Below are positions 16,299 through 22,848 of a stretch of 22,882 nucleotides of DNA, in pieces. A program made the position numbers and the translations under genes. The notes under the pieces were generated by a model. The model was not told the origin of the DNA, ran no database searches, and worked only from the letters and a program-made list of their open reading frames with translations. Every line of letters begins with the position of its first letter. The first letter of the stretch is position 1. The DNA comes from a virus. Where the stretch lies: IMG/VR virus record IMGVR_UViG_3300021197_000641, positions 1 through 22,882 of that record, one strand, 5' to 3'.

Positions 16299-16945
16299 TC
16301 TGTTTCTCCTTTTAATGCTTCCCAGCTGACAGGGAACAACTCAGCCATTTTCTCACTAATGCTATCTGCAACTAACCTTGTCTCGTATTGTGTATCTTTA
16401 GCACAACGTAGGCGACACATATCTGCGAAGGCATCTAACGAACCTGACCAATAGAACTCTGTCATCATTGATTGTGGTAGTACCATGCGGGCCTGCTCAG
16501 GACATACGCCCTCTTCAAGCATCTCTTTGTAGATACGTAGTGCAGTGAAGTGACTGAACTCAGGGTCAGCATCAGTGTGAACCGAACCCTGACTGCCCTG
16601 CTTTACGTTCTCCGCTCGTCCACGCCAATGGTCCGGCATGTAGAACTCAGGCTCATCGTCCACGTACCGACGGCTAACCTCGTTCCAACGTAGGAACTTA
16701 TGCTTGACCAGCTGTCGAGCCACAAACAACGGAGACTTGACGTGGAAGCTAGCGAAGCAATGTCCGAAGGGACTGATGTGACCATGTTTAGCTAGGTATT
16801 TGATTAGCTTTGTATCACGCTCTGACAGTACGTCAGGACCACCTACACGGCCCTCAAACTGGCTTCTCTTACCGAAGCTGACGCGTGCGGCGTTCACAGT
16901 TGTCAAGTCGGAACCGCAGTGGTGAACGTAAGTTGCTTCAATCAT
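16295..16945 (-). CDS. thyX: Flavin-dependent thymidylate synthase
   Basis: The 216-residue protein would make dTMP from dUMP using FAD, NADPH and methylene-tetrahydrofolate. H56-x-S-P-F60-G-H62 and the C-terminal segment from ARMVLPQSMMTEFYWSGSL to MCRLR (R180) are ThyX hallmarks. The signature R-H-R-x7-S appears as K81-H82-K83-x7-S91 (KHKFLRWNEVS), a conservative but notable change in the FAD/dUMP-binding loop. AGGAG lies 8 bases before ATG, with a 61-base spacer after the RNR gene. Together with RNR it supplies dNTPs for phage DNA synthesis. Confidence 0.93.
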   Translation of the reverse strand: MIEATYVHHCGSDLTTVNAARVSFGKRSQFEGRVGGPDVLSERDTKLIKYLAKHGHISPFGHCFASFHVKSPLFVARQLVKHKFLRWNEVSRRYVDDEPEFYMPDHWRGRAENVKQGSQGSVHTDADPEFSHFTALRIYKEMLEEGVCPEQARMVLPQSMMTEFYWSGSLDAFADMCRLRCAKDTQYETRLVADSISEKMAELFPVSWEALKGETE

Positions 16946-17006
16946 CGTGTTGTCTCCTCTCTGTTTGAATGGCGAGCAGTTTAATCACATGCTCAGGTGG
17001 TGGTAC

Positions 17007-18902
17007 TTACGTGAGGTCTACGATTTCGCAGACGTCACCACTACAGGCAAGTGTTTGACTGCCAGCTGTGTTGTCTTCTTGTTCGTACTCGTTAAGCTTC
17101 TCCCAGTCGATCGACTTAGGCATGAGCTTGAGCATCGCATTGTACTCGGACTTACCAATGTCCTGATACGGTGCCTGTTGGTACGTGTGCTCACTGAAGG
17201 GCAGGAAGGACACGCCGGACATCTCGTCGAAGTGCTTGTACACGAACGCACCAACCTCAAACCACTCGTCAGATTTGACGTTGATCGTGACGCTAGGCTT
17301 GTGCTCACACCAGTGTCGCTGGTACATAAGCCACATCTCTAGCTGCTCGATTGCAGTTAGGTCAGCGGTAACCACAGCCTTAGCAGGTGCCTTAACAGGG
17401 AAGCTAAAGACCGTCGTCTGGTCTGGCTTGAATGCCTCAGGCTCGTTAGGGATACCTTGGTCCTTCATGAACTGTGTCATGGGGTCCTTGTTGTCGCCAC
17501 GTACAGTACGGATGTAGTACGGTGAGTGACGTGCGTGGATGCCTGAAGCACTGTCTACCAGCTGGCTAACTGTACCAGATGGCTTGACACAGCTGATAGC
17601 TGCAGCAACTGGAATACCTAGCTTCTCAGCCCACTCAGCGTTAGTGGCTACTGCTACAGAACGTAGGTGCTCGAGTGTACTGGCGAGGCCCTTGTTCTTT
17701 GTGGTCATCAGTGGATTGTCCATGATGCCTGTCATAGACACACCAAGCAGACGCTCAGCTTCTGTGTTGTCCACCCACTTCTTACGAAGGTAAGGGAACT
17801 TAGTGTACGTAGACTGGATGGTACCTAAGATAGTAGCTAGACGAACCTTCTCAGAGAGTGAGTTGATATCGTCAGTCGCACGTACCACACACTCCGTTAG
17901 GTTACAGAATTGTGCTGGGCGTAAGATGATCTCGCTGCACGGGTTGGTCCCGAAGTCGTAGTTAGGATCACGGCGTCCATTCTTAGTTGCTTGCTCCTTA
18001 GAAGCTTGACGGTTAAAGATACCACGCTCACCTGATCCGCTCTCTGCTAGTGACATCCACTCACGCATGAATGACATAGCATCAGGCTTCTCTGTGTAGG
18101 CCACTGAGTTGTTAGCCAAGGCACGCTGTGGGTTATTCTCCCACCACTGTCCTGACTTAGCATGGCGCATGCGGTCATCAGACAGGTTCGACAGAGAGAT
18201 CATTGCAGAACGACGTACACCACCGACAACTACAACCTCACCAATCTTACACATGATGTCGTGTACTTCGATCGACGAGAGCTTACGTCCCTGTGCGTTC
18301 TTAAAGACAGTGATCGCAAAGTTGAACAGGTCCACAAGGGGAGCAGGTCCGGATGCTCGACCACCAAAGGTCTTGAGTGGTGCTCCGGCTGGACGTACAC
18401 GTGACACGTCCCACGTTGGTATCTCACCTGAGTACAGCAGGGCAATCATCTGGCGTAGTGCCTTAGCCCAACCCTCTTTGCTATCCTTGACCACGATGTT
18501 CGTCTCACTCTCAAAGAGTTGTGGTACCTCGGGTAGCTTGCTGACATACTGACGCTCAACTGAGAAGCCTACGCCTGTGCCACATAACAATATAAACATA
18601 GCTTCGTCGAATGCCTTGATGTCATCCACTGCAAGGTACGAACAGTTGTACATGCAGGTATTGTCACGGTTAGCTGCAGGTCCTGCAGTCATAAGGCTAC
18701 GCATAGAGGGCATAACCTCGAGGCCTAAGATGGCCTGCTCGAGTTCGTTGCGTGTCTTCTTGTCAACCTTATCACCCACGACGTTAGTCATGAAGCGGTC
18801 GATGGTTTCTCCCCAACTTTCACGACCCTTACCGTCTACGTACTTAGCGTAGCGGCTCTTATGAATGAATGACTGGTAATCTGTAGGTAGTTGGTTGCTC
18901 AT
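17007..18902 (-). CDS. Class II (B12-dependent) ribonucleotide reductase
   Basis: The 631-residue enzyme resembles monomeric adenosylcobalamin-dependent ribonucleotide triphosphate reductase (Lactobacillus leichmannii type, 739 aa). Key residues are in place: C87 (NCSYLAVDD) and C333 (QFCNLTE) as the active-site redox pair, C322 as the thiyl-radical cysteine and E324 as the acid (NPCSE), and C620/C625 (CSGDVC) as the C-terminal shuttle pair. KPSGTVSQL followed by SGIHARHSPYYIRTV is also characteristic. The start at 18902 overlaps the DUF1127 stop (TAATG); an upstream in-frame start would extend into that gene. Being oxygen-independent and single-chain, it suits a small phage but depends on host B12. 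Confidence 0.93.
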   Translation of the reverse strand: MSNQLPTDYQSFIHKSRYAKYVDGKGRESWGETIDRFMTNVVGDKVDKKTRNELEQAILGLEVMPSMRSLMTAGPAANRDNTCMYNCSYLAVDDIKAFDEAMFILLCGTGVGFSVERQYVSKLPEVPQLFESETNIVVKDSKEGWAKALRQMIALLYSGEIPTWDVSRVRPAGAPLKTFGGRASGPAPLVDLFNFAITVFKNAQGRKLSSIEVHDIMCKIGEVVVVGGVRRSAMISLSNLSDDRMRHAKSGQWWENNPQRALANNSVAYTEKPDAMSFMREWMSLAESGSGERGIFNRQASKEQATKNGRRDPNYDFGTNPCSEIILRPAQFCNLTECVVRATDDINSLSEKVRLATILGTIQSTYTKFPYLRKKWVDNTEAERLLGVSMTGIMDNPLMTTKNKGLASTLEHLRSVAVATNAEWAEKLGIPVAAAISCVKPSGTVSQLVDSASGIHARHSPYYIRTVRGDNKDPMTQFMKDQGIPNEPEAFKPDQTTVFSFPVKAPAKAVVTADLTAIEQLEMWLMYQRHWCEHKPSVTINVKSDEWFEVGAFVYKHFDEMSGVSFLPFSEHTYQQAPYQDIGKSEYNAMLKLMPKSIDWEKLNEYEQEDNTAGSQTLACSGDVCEIVDLT

Positions 18903-19078
18903 TAGCCGCGTCCTCGCATTGTCTTGTCTTCTTCTAGCCATACCATACGGTCAATATCCGCACGGTTCAGGCCGATGTCTTTTAGTTCTCGGTCACTCAG
19001 TTTATTGAGTGTCTTGATTGTGTTCCGATGTTCTGAACGGGTGACCATGTAGTTCATTAGCCGCCATAAGTATTTCAT
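18902..19078 (-). CDS. DUF1127 (YjiS-like) small protein
   Basis: This 58-residue gene begins with ATGA overlap of the HNH gene stop and ends with TAATG overlap of the RNR start. AAAGGAGA precedes the start. The segment LNKLSDRELKDIGLNRADID (about residues 24-43) is the hallmark of DUF1127, a family of short basic proteins abundant in alphaproteobacteria and linked there to RNA handling and phosphate or stress control. In a phage it may adjust host RNA metabolism or regulation. The family call is firm; the role is unknown. Confidence 0.88.
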   Translation of the reverse strand: MKYLWRLMNYMVTRSEHRNTIKTLNKLSDRELKDIGLNRADIDRMVWLEEDKTMRGRG

Positions 19079-19488
19079 CTGTTGTCTCCTTTGTTACGTT
19101 TAATTCTACCCGACACTGCAGATTGACTAATGCCAAACTCAGCGCCGATCTTATCTTGTGACACCCCGAGGTCATAGTACATGTGGATTATCTTAGCTGT
19201 GTCCACATCATGGCGGTACCTTCCGTGCTCCTCACCCTGACACATTGTACCATCCGTGTGCTTATCGTCAGAGTTTGTCTGGGCGTCACCTATGTAGAGG
19301 TGCGCTGGGTTGACACATGCCCTGTTGTTACAGGTGTGGCACACCAGCTTACCTTCGATAGCCTCACGTCCATACAGTAAGGCCATGACTGTACGTGAAA
19401 CAGCCTCTAGCTTACCTTGGTACTTAGCACGTGGATAACCATCCTTGTCCTTGTTACCGTGTGGTGTCTCTATGCAATCACCGATCAT
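19075..19488 (-). CDS. HNH endonuclease with C-terminal helix-turn-helix
   Basis: From ATG 19488 the protein has 137 residues. The HNH_3-type core is VCHTCNNRACVNPAHLYIGD (about 49-68), with H51, N60 and H63 as the motif residues and cysteines that may bind zinc. Residues about 96-131 form a helix-turn-helix (YYDLGVSQDKIGAEFGISQS) for DNA recognition. This is the structure of a free-standing homing endonuclease. It overlaps MazG by 11 bases and DUF1127 by ATGA. Non-ATG starts at 19503 and 19500 are possible but weaker. Confidence 0.87.
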   Translation of the reverse strand: MIGDCIETPHGNKDKDGYPRAKYQGKLEAVSRTVMALLYGREAIEGKLVCHTCNNRACVNPAHLYIGDAQTNSDDKHTDGTMCQGEEHGRYRHDVDTAKIIHMYYDLGVSQDKIGAEFGISQSAVSGRIKRNKGDNR

Positions 19489-19837
19489 CGCCAGAGCCAC
19501 CAATCACGCCGCGTTCTTTACGGCTGTTTAACTTCTCCTTGTTGACGTGTTGTACCTCAGCTAAACTAGAGCCGATGGCATTTGCTAGGGCAGTGCAGTA
19601 GAATACTACATCCCCCAACTCCTTGATGATCTCATTGGACGACACCTCAGTACCGTCCCTGAGTTTCTTCTTGATCTTCTCGGCAACCTCACCAGCCTCA
19701 CCAACTAGGCCCAAGGTATTCTCGACCAGCCGTGTCTCACCCTCGGTGACAATCATAGTCTCTACCCACTTGGAGTAGTCGTCAGTCTTAGGTCTTATGC
19801 TGTAGCTCATAGCTTCCATGTCCTCTCTAGTAATCAT
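19478..19837 (-). CDS. MazG-like nucleotide pyrophosphohydrolase
   Basis: From ATG 19837, with AAAGGA 8 bases upstream, the protein has 119 residues. It carries the MazG metal-binding pattern E47-x2-E50 (LVGEAGEVAE) and E73-x2-D76 (KELGDVVFY). It probably hydrolyses NTPs or dNTPs to monophosphates. In marine phages this family has been proposed to lower host (p)ppGpp or to clean up and recycle nucleotides; the substrate here is not known. It lies among RNR, ThyX and nucleases, consistent with nucleotide management. Confidence 0.88.
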   Translation of the reverse strand: MITREDMEAMSYSIRPKTDDYSKWVETMIVTEGETRLVENTLGLVGEAGEVAEKIKKKLRDGTEVSSNEIIKELGDVVFYCTALANAIGSSLAEVQHVNKEKLNSRKERGVIGGSGDDR

Positions 19838-19854
19838 GTGGCTGTTCCTTTCCG

Positions 19855-20631
19855 TCAATCGTTTCCATATTCCCGTCCAATTGTCGATAGGTCAACAAAC
19901 TGGGGTTCGAAATAACCGTTCTCGATGTTGTGTAGCACCACACAGCCTTTCCACCAAGACTTGTTTGCTTGCCCAGCCCAGCTTTCTTCAGCCCCCTTGA
20001 AAGACCCCGCGACCAACCCAATCGCCGCTTTGCCCGCGACACCATCACGGAAGTAAAGGTCACGTTTATGAGTGTGGCCCACAACACAACTATTGTAACG
20101 GTTCTGGACCAGTGCATAGGCATGGTGTACGCCAGATACAGGCCGACCCATGTTGCCACCAGTGATAAAGTGAGCGAAATCCACACCATCATAGCGATGG
20201 ACCTTGGGGTCTCCATTCTCATACTCATGGTACTCATCAAACCACTTACGTGTGTTGAGATGCTTGAAGCTAATCCCATACTTCTCTCCTTCCAGTCGTG
20301 GGTCAAAGCTGATTGCTGTCTTGATACGGTGTTCGTGGTTACCCTCGAAGCCGTAGTAGGCTGGACGCTTGCGCCTGTTCTTTACGAACTCATGACGCAT
20401 CCGTTCCATCGCGTCGTTGTAGTGTGCGATGTCACGCTCGTATGACTGACTAACCACAGCTTGTGGCTTACGTCCGTCGAAGCTGTTGAGTGAACGCATG
20501 TCTGCACCATCACCCAAGTCTACCACGTAGTCTGGTTTGACATCATATAGGAACTTACCCAGCCATGAGAACCTCTCGTTGCTCACATCTGGGTCGCTGT
20601 GTGCACAGCTAAATACTACTGCCGTTGTCAT
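19855..20631 (-). CDS. Metallophosphoesterase
   Basis: The 258-residue calcineurin-like phosphoesterase has G40-D41-G-A-D44, G97-N-H-E-H101, H154 (FAHFI) and V-G185-H-T-H188. The first motif, normally D-x-H, reads C9-A-H11, so the usual first aspartate ligand is a cysteine. Related phage enzymes act on DNA ends, RNA or phosphorylated proteins; the substrate here is not evident. The start overlaps the stop of the acidic protein gene (TAATG), and a 17-base gap leads to mazG. Confidence 0.85.
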   Translation of the reverse strand: MTTAVVFSCAHSDPDVSNERFSWLGKFLYDVKPDYVVDLGDGADMRSLNSFDGRKPQAVVSQSYERDIAHYNDAMERMRHEFVKNRRKRPAYYGFEGNHEHRIKTAISFDPRLEGEKYGISFKHLNTRKWFDEYHEYENGDPKVHRYDGVDFAHFITGGNMGRPVSGVHHAYALVQNRYNSCVVGHTHKRDLYFRDGVAGKAAIGLVAGSFKGAEESWAGQANKSWWKGCVVLHNIENGYFEPQFVDLSTIGREYGND

Positions 20632-20837
20632 TAGTAATCCTCTTCTTCAATGTAATCATACTCGTCGATATCGATGCCCTCGTCGGTGATACCGCGCCAG
20701 TCATCATAAGCATCTTCGAATGTGTCGTAGAAAACTTCCTCGATCCAGAAGTTACCACGACAATCTGTCACCTCACACACCATCCATACTAACTCACCGT
20801 CCCCGTAGGGGCCCTCAAGAAACTCTACGATCTTCAT
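20631..20837 (-). CDS. Very acidic small protein, possible DNA mimic
   Basis: The 68-residue protein has about 23 Asp/Glu and only three Lys/Arg, with the acidity growing toward the C-terminus (DIDEYDYIEEEDY). Such charge is found in DNA-mimic inhibitors of restriction enzymes or nucleases, but also in many unrelated small phage proteins. It is translated from AAGGAG just after the endonuclease I gene, and its stop overlaps the phosphoesterase start. No family was recognised. Confidence 0.75.
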   Translation of the reverse strand: MKIVEFLEGPYGDGELVWMVCEVTDCRGNFWIEEVFYDTFEDAYDDWRGITDEGIDIDEYDYIEEEDY

Positions 20838-20838
20838 G

Positions 20839-21240
20839 CTACTTCTCCTTTGTCCAGTCTAATGGGATTAAGCAGTCAGCATACTTGAAGCCGTGCCTGT
20901 CGCACCACTGTCCGTATGTTGTTGATGACCGCTTACTTAGCTTAGTCTTGCTGTTGCTAAACACAAACCGTATGTCGAGCTCGGGGTGCTGTTCCTTAAT
21001 CAACAGGTGTTTGGTCCTGTCGCTAGGCATGAAGCGTCCCTTTGTCTCGATGATGATACCGTTAGCTAGAACAAAGTCAGGTGTGTATGTGCGTGGTCGA
21101 GTGACATACTTGATGCGGTCTTTCTCGTACGTGTACTTCACCTTGTGTTTGTCTAGTAGCTTAGCGTTGTCTTGCTCAAGGCCACTGCGATAGCCAGCCT
21201 TCAGTGCACTCTTTCTTATCTTTGATCTGGGGGTAGCCAT
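20839..21240 (-). CDS. Endonuclease I (T7 gp3-like Holliday junction resolvase)
   Basis: The 133-residue nuclease has the full catalytic set of T7 endonuclease I: E22, D55 (YTPDFVL), E65 and K67 (IIIETKGR), almost the same numbers as in T7 (E20, D55, E65, K67). It would cut branched DNA, resolving replication intermediates before packaging and helping to break down host DNA. Length is near T7 gp3 (149 aa). It overlaps the exonuclease gene by 25 bases, so the two nucleases are co-expressed. Confidence 0.93.
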   Translation of the reverse strand: MATPRSKIRKSALKAGYRSGLEQDNAKLLDKHKVKYTYEKDRIKYVTRPRTYTPDFVLANGIIIETKGRFMPSDRTKHLLIKEQHPELDIRFVFSNSKTKLSKRSSTTYGQWCDRHGFKYADCLIPLDWTKEK

Positions 21241-21911
21241 AGCTCATCATCCTCTCGTCGTAACCACAAGAGCCGTGCGTTCTCGATCAGTGCGTCGAGG
21301 TCACCAGCGTAGGCTTCAAAGACTTTATCGTACAGCTCCTGTTCTGTTGTTGCATCTGCTAGGATGCGTTCAGCTTTCTTGGGGCCAATACCTTTCAGCC
21401 CCTTGATGTTATCGGCTCGGTCACCTGTCAGTACCTGTGTGTAAAAGAACTTCATGCCTGCATCCTCATCAACCTTAACGAACTCTCGCTTGGTCAGGTT
21501 GTAGAATGAACAGGGCACTTGTAAGAAGTCCTTATCGACACTGACGATGATAGCCTTGGGCCCTATCTTAGTAGCAGCCTTGGCTATCAGGTCGTCTGCC
21601 TCTTCACCATCTGATACTTCAGCATCCCAATGATCTACTAGGTAGTCACGGGCGTGGTAAAAGTTGGTAGGCTTTTCGGTACCACTACGGTGCCCTTTGT
21701 ATGGGGCGATCGTAGCTATGTCATAGCGGAAGTTGTTAGGCCCAGTGAGGTAGACTTGCATCATCTCAGGGTAGTGCCCGAACATCACCTCGTCCATAAT
21801 CTCTTCGAGTATCTCGTCAAGTTTATGTTCAGTGTCTTCCGGCTCCATGCCTTCCGTTGAGAATGCAGACCGATAGACTAAGATGTCTCCGTCAATCAGC
21901 ACATTCTTCAT
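21216..21911 (-). CDS. 5'-3' exonuclease, FEN/PIN-like (T7 gp6-type)
   Basis: From ATG 21911, which overlaps the previous stop as ATGA, the protein has 231 residues. Acidic metal ligands are visible at D7/D9, E103-E104 and D106-D107 (DGEEADDLIAKAA), D126/D128 (SVDKDF) and D164/D167. TGDRADNIKGLKGIGPKKAE (162-181) is the helix-3-turn-helix DNA-binding motif of flap endonucleases. It would remove RNA primers and 5' ends and help degrade host DNA, as T7 gene 6 does. A GTG at 21923 is in frame but less likely. Confidence 0.92.
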   Translation of the reverse strand: MKNVLIDGDILVYRSAFSTEGMEPEDTEHKLDEILEEIMDEVMFGHYPEMMQVYLTGPNNFRYDIATIAPYKGHRSGTEKPTNFYHARDYLVDHWDAEVSDGEEADDLIAKAATKIGPKAIIVSVDKDFLQVPCSFYNLTKREFVKVDEDAGMKFFYTQVLTGDRADNIKGLKGIGPKKAERILADATTEQELYDKVFEAYAGDLDALIENARLLWLRREDDELWLPPDQR

Positions 21912-22240
21912 TGAAGTGCACACCTATAGTTGTCACCAAAGACAAGGTTAGTAAGTATAAAACGGTCGATCAGTGGGTTGTGCTTAACCATCCACGCATC
22001 GTTGCTGTAGACGTCTAGTCGACCATCCTTCTCTTCGTGCTTCTGAGCGGGGCCGTGCCCTATGATGTGTGGTGTCTTGGGGTTAAACACCATAATGCTA
22101 TGCCCGAACCAACCGTCGTATGAGAAGTTAACAACACGAACACCATTGTCACCTCTGCACACAAGGTCCACTGTCTTAGCGTGTGCCGCACCGGAAGTCA
22201 CTGTCAGTGCCAGTGCCGCTGTAAGTATTAGCTTCTTCAT
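21908..22240 (-). CDS. Exported small protein, unknown function
   Basis: The 110-residue protein has a textbook Sec signal peptide (MKKLILTAALALTVTSGAAHA, cleavage after 21). The mature 89 residues have exactly two cysteines, C28 and C107, near the two ends. The region FSYDGWFGHSIMVFNPKTPH suggests beta strands with aromatic residues. ATGA overlaps tie it to the DUF3310 gene before and the exonuclease after. It is probably periplasmic; a role in shielding the infected cell is only a guess. Confidence 0.78.
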   Translation of the reverse strand: MKKLILTAALALTVTSGAAHAKTVDLVCRGDNGVRVVNFSYDGWFGHSIMVFNPKTPHIIGHGPAQKHEEKDGRLDVYSNDAWMVKHNPLIDRFILTNLVFGDNYRCALQ

Positions 22241-22497
22241 AGTTCCTGCTTACCCTCCAGCTGGTTGATACGCATCTCAGCATAACGGATCACCTTACGT
22301 AGGTCAGTGATCTCACTCTCGACGTAGCCCATACCATCGTACTGCTTGAGGCCTGCACGTGTGGCATACTTAATTAAGTTACCACGCCAGAACTCCATGC
22401 CGTTACGCATGATGTAGGTGATGGGTTCGATAGCCCAGTTAGCGTAGTGGTCCGGCTTGTTTACCACATCATTCTTATCGTTCAACACGTACGTCAT
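22237..22497 (-). CDS. DUF3310 (SaV-like) protein
   Basis: The 86-residue protein contains NKPDHYANWAIEPITYIMRN, then GNLIKYATRAG and DLRKVIRYAEMRI, the three conserved blocks of DUF3310. The domain is widespread in phages and also forms part of T7 gp1.7, a nucleoside monophosphate kinase, but the short form here lacks most of that protein, so activity is uncertain. Its position beside dNTP and DNA genes agrees with a nucleotide-related task. Confidence 0.87.
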   Translation of the reverse strand: MTYVLNDKNDVVNKPDHYANWAIEPITYIMRNGMEFWRGNLIKYATRAGLKQYDGMGYVESEITDLRKVIRYAEMRINQLEGKQEL

Positions 22498-22654
22498 CCC
22501 TTTCCTTTGCGACTGCCTCAGCTAGAGCTATGAGGATGTCAGCGTTGTCATTGTGAGCATCTGCTAACCTTACGAGGTCATGGTGCAGTGTCCAGTTTAT
22601 ATAGGCCAGCGCAACGAGTGCACCAGCCATAAGCATCATCGGTGTGATTACCAT
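22475..22654 (-). CDS. Small membrane protein
   Basis: The 59-residue ORF has GGAG 5 bases before ATG 22654. An N-terminal hydrophobic segment (about 3-20, TPMMLMAGALVALAYI) is followed by a charged helix rich in Ala, Asp, Leu and Arg. It overlaps the DUF3310 start by 23 bases and the upstream broken ORF by 7 bases. No family was recognised; a membrane-anchored accessory role is possible. Confidence 0.62.
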   Translation of the reverse strand: MVITPMMLMAGALVALAYINWTLHHDLVRLADAHNDNADILIALAEAVAKERDDVRVER

Positions 22655-22848
22655 TCTAACTCCAGTTGTTGTTCGTCTGACCAGAAGACGTCTCCACAGT
22701 CATTGTCTGCTGACAACTCCCCGATAGGGAAGCCAGCGGCTAGAGCAGCGTCACGATAGACAGCGAGTAGGTCACAGATGTCAAAGATTTCTTCGCTCGA
22801 TGCCGTCCATGTCTTATCGCCTTAGCAGATTGTTACTGTAGCTCTCAT
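22648..22848 (-). pseudogene. Small ORF interrupted by an in-frame TAA
   Basis: ATG 22848 forms TAATG with the previous stop, as other junctions on this strand do, but the frame meets TAA at codon 9 (22824-22822). Past it the same frame continues for 57 sense codons to TAA at 22650-22648, with an acidic, well-composed product (including EEIFDICDLLAVYRDAALAA and CGDVFWSDEQQLELEW). No good ATG restart lies in frame after the stop. It is either a single-base change (true mutation or sequencing error) or a case of readthrough. Confidence 0.55.

Noticed and set aside
16946-17006. Tiny GTG-started ORF in the RNR-thyX spacer
   Set aside because: Only about 16 codons, without a good ribosome site; treated as spacer holding the thyX ribosome binding site.
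16947-17342. 131-codon plus-strand open frame over the end of the RNR gene
   Set aside because: It is opposite well-supported RNR coding sequence and has no domain, ribosome site or neighbours on that strand.
17007-18941. Longer RNR with 13 extra N-terminal residues
   Set aside because: The extension uses a non-ATG start inside the DUF1127 gene; ATG 18902 forms a TAATG junction and begins the homologous region.
19969-20445. 158-codon plus-strand open frame with hydrophobic stretches
   Set aside because: It is antisense to the metallophosphoesterase, whose motifs are clear; the hydrophobic look is a by-product of the opposite strand's codons.
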